Assembly (NCBI GenBank): GCA_011046055.1
Contig: DSBN01000060.1
Location: 1 to 7,940 of the forward strand
Direction of reading: 5' to 3'
Length of the DNA stretch: 7,940 nt
Source: Sediminispirochaeta sp.
GTDB lineage: Bacteria; Spirochaetota; Spirochaetia; DSM-16054; Sediminispirochaetaceae
This document shows, in pieces, positions 5,185-7,940 of the stretch. Position numbers and translations under genes: made by a program. A model generated the notes under the pieces. The model was not told the DNA's origin, made no database searches, and saw only the letters and a program-made list of their open reading frames with translations. How positions within the stretch are numbered: position 1 is the first letter of the stretch; each line of letters starts with the position of its first letter.

Positions 5185-7188
5185 CTATTCGGCGTCGTTG
5201 ATCCAGCGTTTCGCCCCTTCGGTGGCGAAATAGCTCCCATCGGAACGGCGTACGGCCCAACTCAAGTTGTCGAACACCGTCATGCTCAACTCCAACTTGC
5301 CCGTGGATATGTCCCACATGGAGACCGATGAGTCGCTGTTCAGAGAAAACAGCCTGCCCCGGTGTACATAGAGCTTACGGGGAATATGCTCGATCTTCTC
5401 CATCACGCTGAACCCGTCCCAGGCGAACATGTGGACCTCACCGTACCCGAGGGAGGTGAAAACCCTCGAAGTCTCGGGGTCGATGGCCAGGCTGGCCGAG
5501 TTGTCTTCGCCGGGATAGCTGAGAAGGGTGGAGACGCGTCCGTAGTTGCTCCCCTGGTGACGCTTGAGCACCGTACGGATGCTGTTTTGGCGGCGTTCGA
5601 AACCCAAGCTGTAGAGACTCCTGGTGGAGGTGTCGTAATCCAGCTCAAAGGTCAAAAGGTTTCGATCGTTTATAGGGACGGTTTCACTGGTCACCGGGTT
5701 GATCTGCAAGAGGGTTGTGTCGATCAATTCGGTGCGGTTTCTGGCCAGAATTATATCGTTGCGGTAGGATTTGACCGCCGTCTGCAGGCCAAAAGAACGG
5801 TAGGAGAAGAGCTCCTCTTCGTCGATCGGATTCAAGAGCCGAAGTACTCCGTTTTTTTCCAGCAGGAGCGCGTTGTTGCCGTACAGATCGGCGCCTCTGA
5901 TAGGGGCGGTGAGTTTCGTCTCCAGCGGATGGAAGCTGTTTCCATCAAAAAGATAGAGCCTCTCGCCCGGTTCTTCCGTAGGGTAGAGGAGATAGTGCTC
6001 CTCATCAAGAGCAAGAATTCCTGATTTCACCTTCAGCGGATTGTCGAATATACGGCTGGAGAAATTGGTCCTCGCCGTGGAACGGTGGAAGGCGCGGGAG
6101 GTGATTGATAAAATCTTTTCCGCGGAGACGAACAGAACCGAGTCATCACCGATGGCAATATCGTCTATCCCCAATAGAACCGAACCGGCGAAGATCCGCT
6201 CCTCGCCGGAGAATGAGTTCTGAGTATAGATCTCTCCTTCGTCTCGGCAAAAATAGATGAGCTCATCATCTAAGAGGAGGGGAGGCTGGGCAAAGTCGGG
6301 GGCCCGGAACGAAGATGATACCGCGTTGAAGTAAAAACTCTGACCTCGTCGATCAATACCCAGCTCTTGAAATCGAGGTCGCCCCCTCTCGCTGAAGTAC
6401 ACCAGCAAGCGGTCGGCCTCGGCGTCCAAGCTTATACCCCGGAGGTTTTCGAACTCCCGGCGGGCCTCCACGGCGCCGGACATGAGATTGACCAGGTACA
6501 CGCTTCGTCCCTTGAGACCGGTCATATAGACTCCGTTGGAGGAGAACTCGGTATTCAACAGGTCCCCGACGGTGGAAAAGGAGGCCTTCTCCTCGCCGCT
6601 CTCCAAGTCCCAGTAGCGAAGTGTACCGGAGGGACTGTAGCTGAGCATGGTTTTCTCAGAGGCCGAGTAGAAGACATCCGATACTATGCCGAAGCTCCTG
6701 GGCAGTACCTGCTCTACCTGTCCCGTCTCGGGATCCAGGAAGGTGAGACTCTCCCAATCGGTGATTCCATAACTCAGATAAGTCCCCTGGGAGGAAAACT
6801 TCATAAACAGGGGTACTTCGTCGATTTTGTGAGAGAAGAGTTTTTCACGGCTCTGATAGTTCCAGAGGCTGAGATGATAGGTATTGATTCTATCCGTCTC
6901 TATCAGCGCCACGTAAGGTTCCGTCGGATGAACCGCCAGCTTGACTATGGGAAGGTGAGAAATCTGAAACTTGTACCGCAGTGCGCCGCGTCCGTCCTCC
7001 TTTGGCTCCGAGTCCCAGATTCTCAGGGTTCCATCGTCACCCACGGTGAACAGAAGCTTCTGATCGTGCAGATATGAAAACTCGTTTATCCGTTGGGTGT
7101 GGCCGGTGCTGATTTCTACCCGCTGTGTAGCTCCGAGATGGGGAAGAAGCGTTAAAAGGATGAGCAGAAATAGTGCATTGTGTTTCAC
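5185..7188 (-). CDS. Secreted WD40-like beta-propeller protein, 667 aa
   Basis: The protein begins with a signal peptide: MKHN, a hydrophobic core (about residues 5-18), then HLGA-TQ with likely type I cleavage after Ala20. It is therefore exported to the periplasm or beyond, and shows no lipobox Cys. The mature part is almost all beta strand. The best WD40 blade is residues 30-59 (a GH pair, then TVGDDGTLRIWD); other blade ends are TLRYWDLESG (189-198) and SVSMWDISTG (621-630). The length suggests two propellers, but most central blades are too diverged to count. The last segment, WAVRRSDGSYFATEGA (644-659), resembles the sequence that closes many bacterial WD40 proteins. Start is GTG 7188, with AGGAGG seven bases before it, and GTGA overlaps the stop of the CpXC gene, so translation is probably coupled. 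Specific function unknown; scaffolding or ligand binding in the envelope is inference. Confidence 0.85.
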   Translation of the reverse strand: MKHNALFLLILLTLLPHLGATQRVEISTGHTQRINEFSYLHDQKLLFTVGDDGTLRIWDSEPKEDGRGALRYKFQISHLPIVKLAVHPTEPYVALIETDRINTYHLSLWNYQSREKLFSHKIDEVPLFMKFSSQGTYLSYGITDWESLTFLDPETGQVEQVLPRSFGIVSDVFYSASEKTMLSYSPSGTLRYWDLESGEEKASFSTVGDLLNTEFSSNGVYMTGLKGRSVYLVNLMSGAVEARREFENLRGISLDAEADRLLVYFSERGRPRFQELGIDRRGQSFYFNAVSSSFRAPDFAQPPLLLDDELIYFCRDEGEIYTQNSFSGEERIFAGSVLLGIDDIAIGDDSVLFVSAEKILSITSRAFHRSTARTNFSSRIFDNPLKVKSGILALDEEHYLLYPTEEPGERLYLFDGNSFHPLETKLTAPIRGADLYGNNALLLEKNGVLRLLNPIDEEELFSYRSFGLQTAVKSYRNDIILARNRTELIDTTLLQINPVTSETVPINDRNLLTFELDYDTSTRSLYSLGFERRQNSIRTVLKRHQGSNYGRVSTLLSYPGEDNSASLAIDPETSRVFTSLGYGEVHMFAWDGFSVMEKIEHIPRKLYVHRGRLFSLNSDSSVSMWDISTGKLELSMTVFDNLSWAVRRSDGSYFATEGAKRWINDAE

Positions 7189-7802
7189 AAGTCTTCCTCC
7201 TCGAGAGATATTTTGTTAATTGACACGTAGGGAGGTTCAGCAATCTGCGAGTAAACCTCATTCTGCATCCTCTCCGTCAAAGATGCAAGCACCTTCTGGT
7301 AGAGGGATCGCGGAATTTTACTGATTCCCACCTCTTGTTCACGGAGTCCGTGAATGTAGAAGGTGTAGTGATCCTCTTCTATCTCAGCGAGGACTATCCT
7401 GACATTCTCGGCGGATTCGGCTTTTTCCAAGAGGAGAAACTTAATGAATTCGATGAGCCGGTCGTCCAGCTGATGGGAAAAAATGAGAAACTTCTCTCGC
7501 AGCTCTTCGTAGCCGATAGCCCAGCGTTCCACATCATCCTCGCTCAATTTGCTTCCCAGGTAGCGGGTTCGCTGGGGTTCGGGAATATAGCGTAGGCGAA
7601 TTTTTCCCTCGGTGGTGCTGATTCGTTCAAAAAGCAGGGGGATGTCCGGGCGAAGCTTGGCGCCGCAAGATTCGCATTCCAGCTCCATGAAGCTCCCATC
7701 GATGATCTCTTCGATAAGCCGTGGCTCATCGGCGATGTTGAAGCTGTCGGGCACATCGAACTCGATCTCCTTGCCGCAGTGGCAGGTCATCACCTGTTTC
7801 AT
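7185..7802 (-). CDS. CpXC-domain protein, 205 aa
   Basis: The N-terminal 60 residues match a CpXC-type domain: Cys7-His-Cys9-Gly, then EIEFDVPDSFNIADEP, then Cys43-Glu-Ser-Cys46-Gly-Ala-Lys-Leu and RPDIPLLF. The two Cys pairs probably bind one zinc ion. The remaining 145 residues are mixed helix and strand (including ERWAIGYEELREKFLIFSHQLDDRL) and end in an acidic LEEEDL; I recognise no second domain. There is no signal peptide or membrane helix, so it should be cytosolic. Two adjacent starts are possible: ATG 7802 (used here, AAGGAG eight bases upstream) or GTG 7805 (five bases). The stop overlaps the GTG of the secreted WD40 gene, and the membrane-protein gene upstream ends 12-15 bases before the start, so the three genes form one operon. 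The role of CpXC proteins is not established. Confidence 0.85.
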   Translation of the reverse strand: MKQVMTCHCGKEIEFDVPDSFNIADEPRLIEEIIDGSFMELECESCGAKLRPDIPLLFERISTTEGKIRLRYIPEPQRTRYLGSKLSEDDVERWAIGYEELREKFLIFSHQLDDRLIEFIKFLLLEKAESAENVRIVLAEIEEDHYTFYIHGLREQEVGISKIPRSLYQKVLASLTERMQNEVYSQIAEPPYVSINKISLEEEDL

Positions 7803-7817
7803 CACGTAGACTCCTTA

Positions 7818-7940
7818 TTACCTAGAGAAAAAAAACGATATATCGCTGAATGTGGTGAGAAACAAAATGGCTATAATAATCACGAAGCCGACGGTTTGGT
7901 ACCGGTAGAAAGTCCGCGGGCTCACGCTGCTGCCCTTGAC
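7818..7940 (-). CDS. C-terminal end of a membrane protein, probably an RseP-type site-2 protease (partial)
   Basis: The minus strand is open from the right edge (7940) to TAA at 7820-7818, giving the last 40 residues of a gene that starts outside the window. They read as a loop (VKGSSVSPRTFYRYQT), one hydrophobic helix (VGFVIIIAILFLTTF) and a short SDISFFFSR end. RseP/RasP intramembrane metalloproteases end in the same style: a Lys/Arg-Pro loop, a Gly-Phe-led final helix, then an Asn/Asp-Asp-Ile pair and aromatic residues. That match, and the envelope character of the downstream genes, are the basis for the proposal; the catalytic HExxH lies outside the window, so it cannot be confirmed. This short frame is not a shadow, because its stop sits directly before the Shine-Dalgarno AAGGAG of the next gene. 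Confidence 0.6.
   Translation of the reverse strand, partial: VKGSSVSPRTFYRYQTVGFVIIIAILFLTTFSDISFFFSR

Noticed and set aside
5362..7077. Two rightward open frames (about 5362-6024 and 6367-7077) opposite the WD40 gene
   Set aside because: They have no ribosome binding sites or recognisable domains, and the opposite strand carries a single 667-codon frame with signal peptide, WD motifs and good start.

Overview
The window looks like ordinary chromosomal DNA of a spirochaete, probably a free-living or GC-moderate member of Spirochaetales. The basis is the gene order rpsF-ssb-rpsR-(DUF2232 membrane protein)-rplI-dnaB, which I recall from treponemes. An S18 with a long charged N-terminal tail and a neighbouring secreted WD40/CpXC pair also fit. 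The assignment comes from remembered gene order and protein style, not from a search. No tRNA, rRNA, mobile element or CRISPR array is visible.

Layout: (1) Bases 1-462, leftward: a short protein of unknown function (462 to 22). It is followed at once by a strong Shine-Dalgarno for a further leftward gene that starts at or just beyond the left edge. (2) Bases 463-578: a compact divergent control region. It holds a good sigma70-type promoter for the rightward operon, a possible sigma28-like promoter for the leftward gene, and a short rpsF leader whose predicted fold hides the rpsF ribosome binding site. (3) Bases 579-5135, rightward: one tightly packed operon, rpsF (S6), ssb, rpsR (S18), a DUF2232/YybS-like polytopic membrane protein, rplI (L9), dnaB (replicative helicase) and a ComFB-family protein, with gaps of 9 to 39 bases. 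(4) Bases 5136-5184: a convergent gap with a candidate hairpin terminator. (5) Bases 5185-7940, leftward: a second operon, read from the right edge. It contains the C-terminal end of a membrane protein (probably an RseP-type site-2 protease), a CpXC-domain protein, and a secreted WD40-like beta-propeller protein joined to the CpXC gene by a 4-base GTGA overlap.

The rightward operon joins translation (S6, S18, L9) with replication (SSB, DnaB). S6 and S18 form a heterodimer on the 16S platform and in other bacteria repress their own operon through an mRNA structure, so the folded leader here is a credible autoregulatory site. The ComFB gene at the operon end belongs to a family recently described as cyclic-dinucleotide receptors. 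The leftward operon appears to be devoted to the cell envelope. I see no clear new defence or mobile system; the most interesting points are the rpsF leader, the repeat-built S18 tail, the acidic L9 tail, and the uncharacterised CpXC-WD40 pair.
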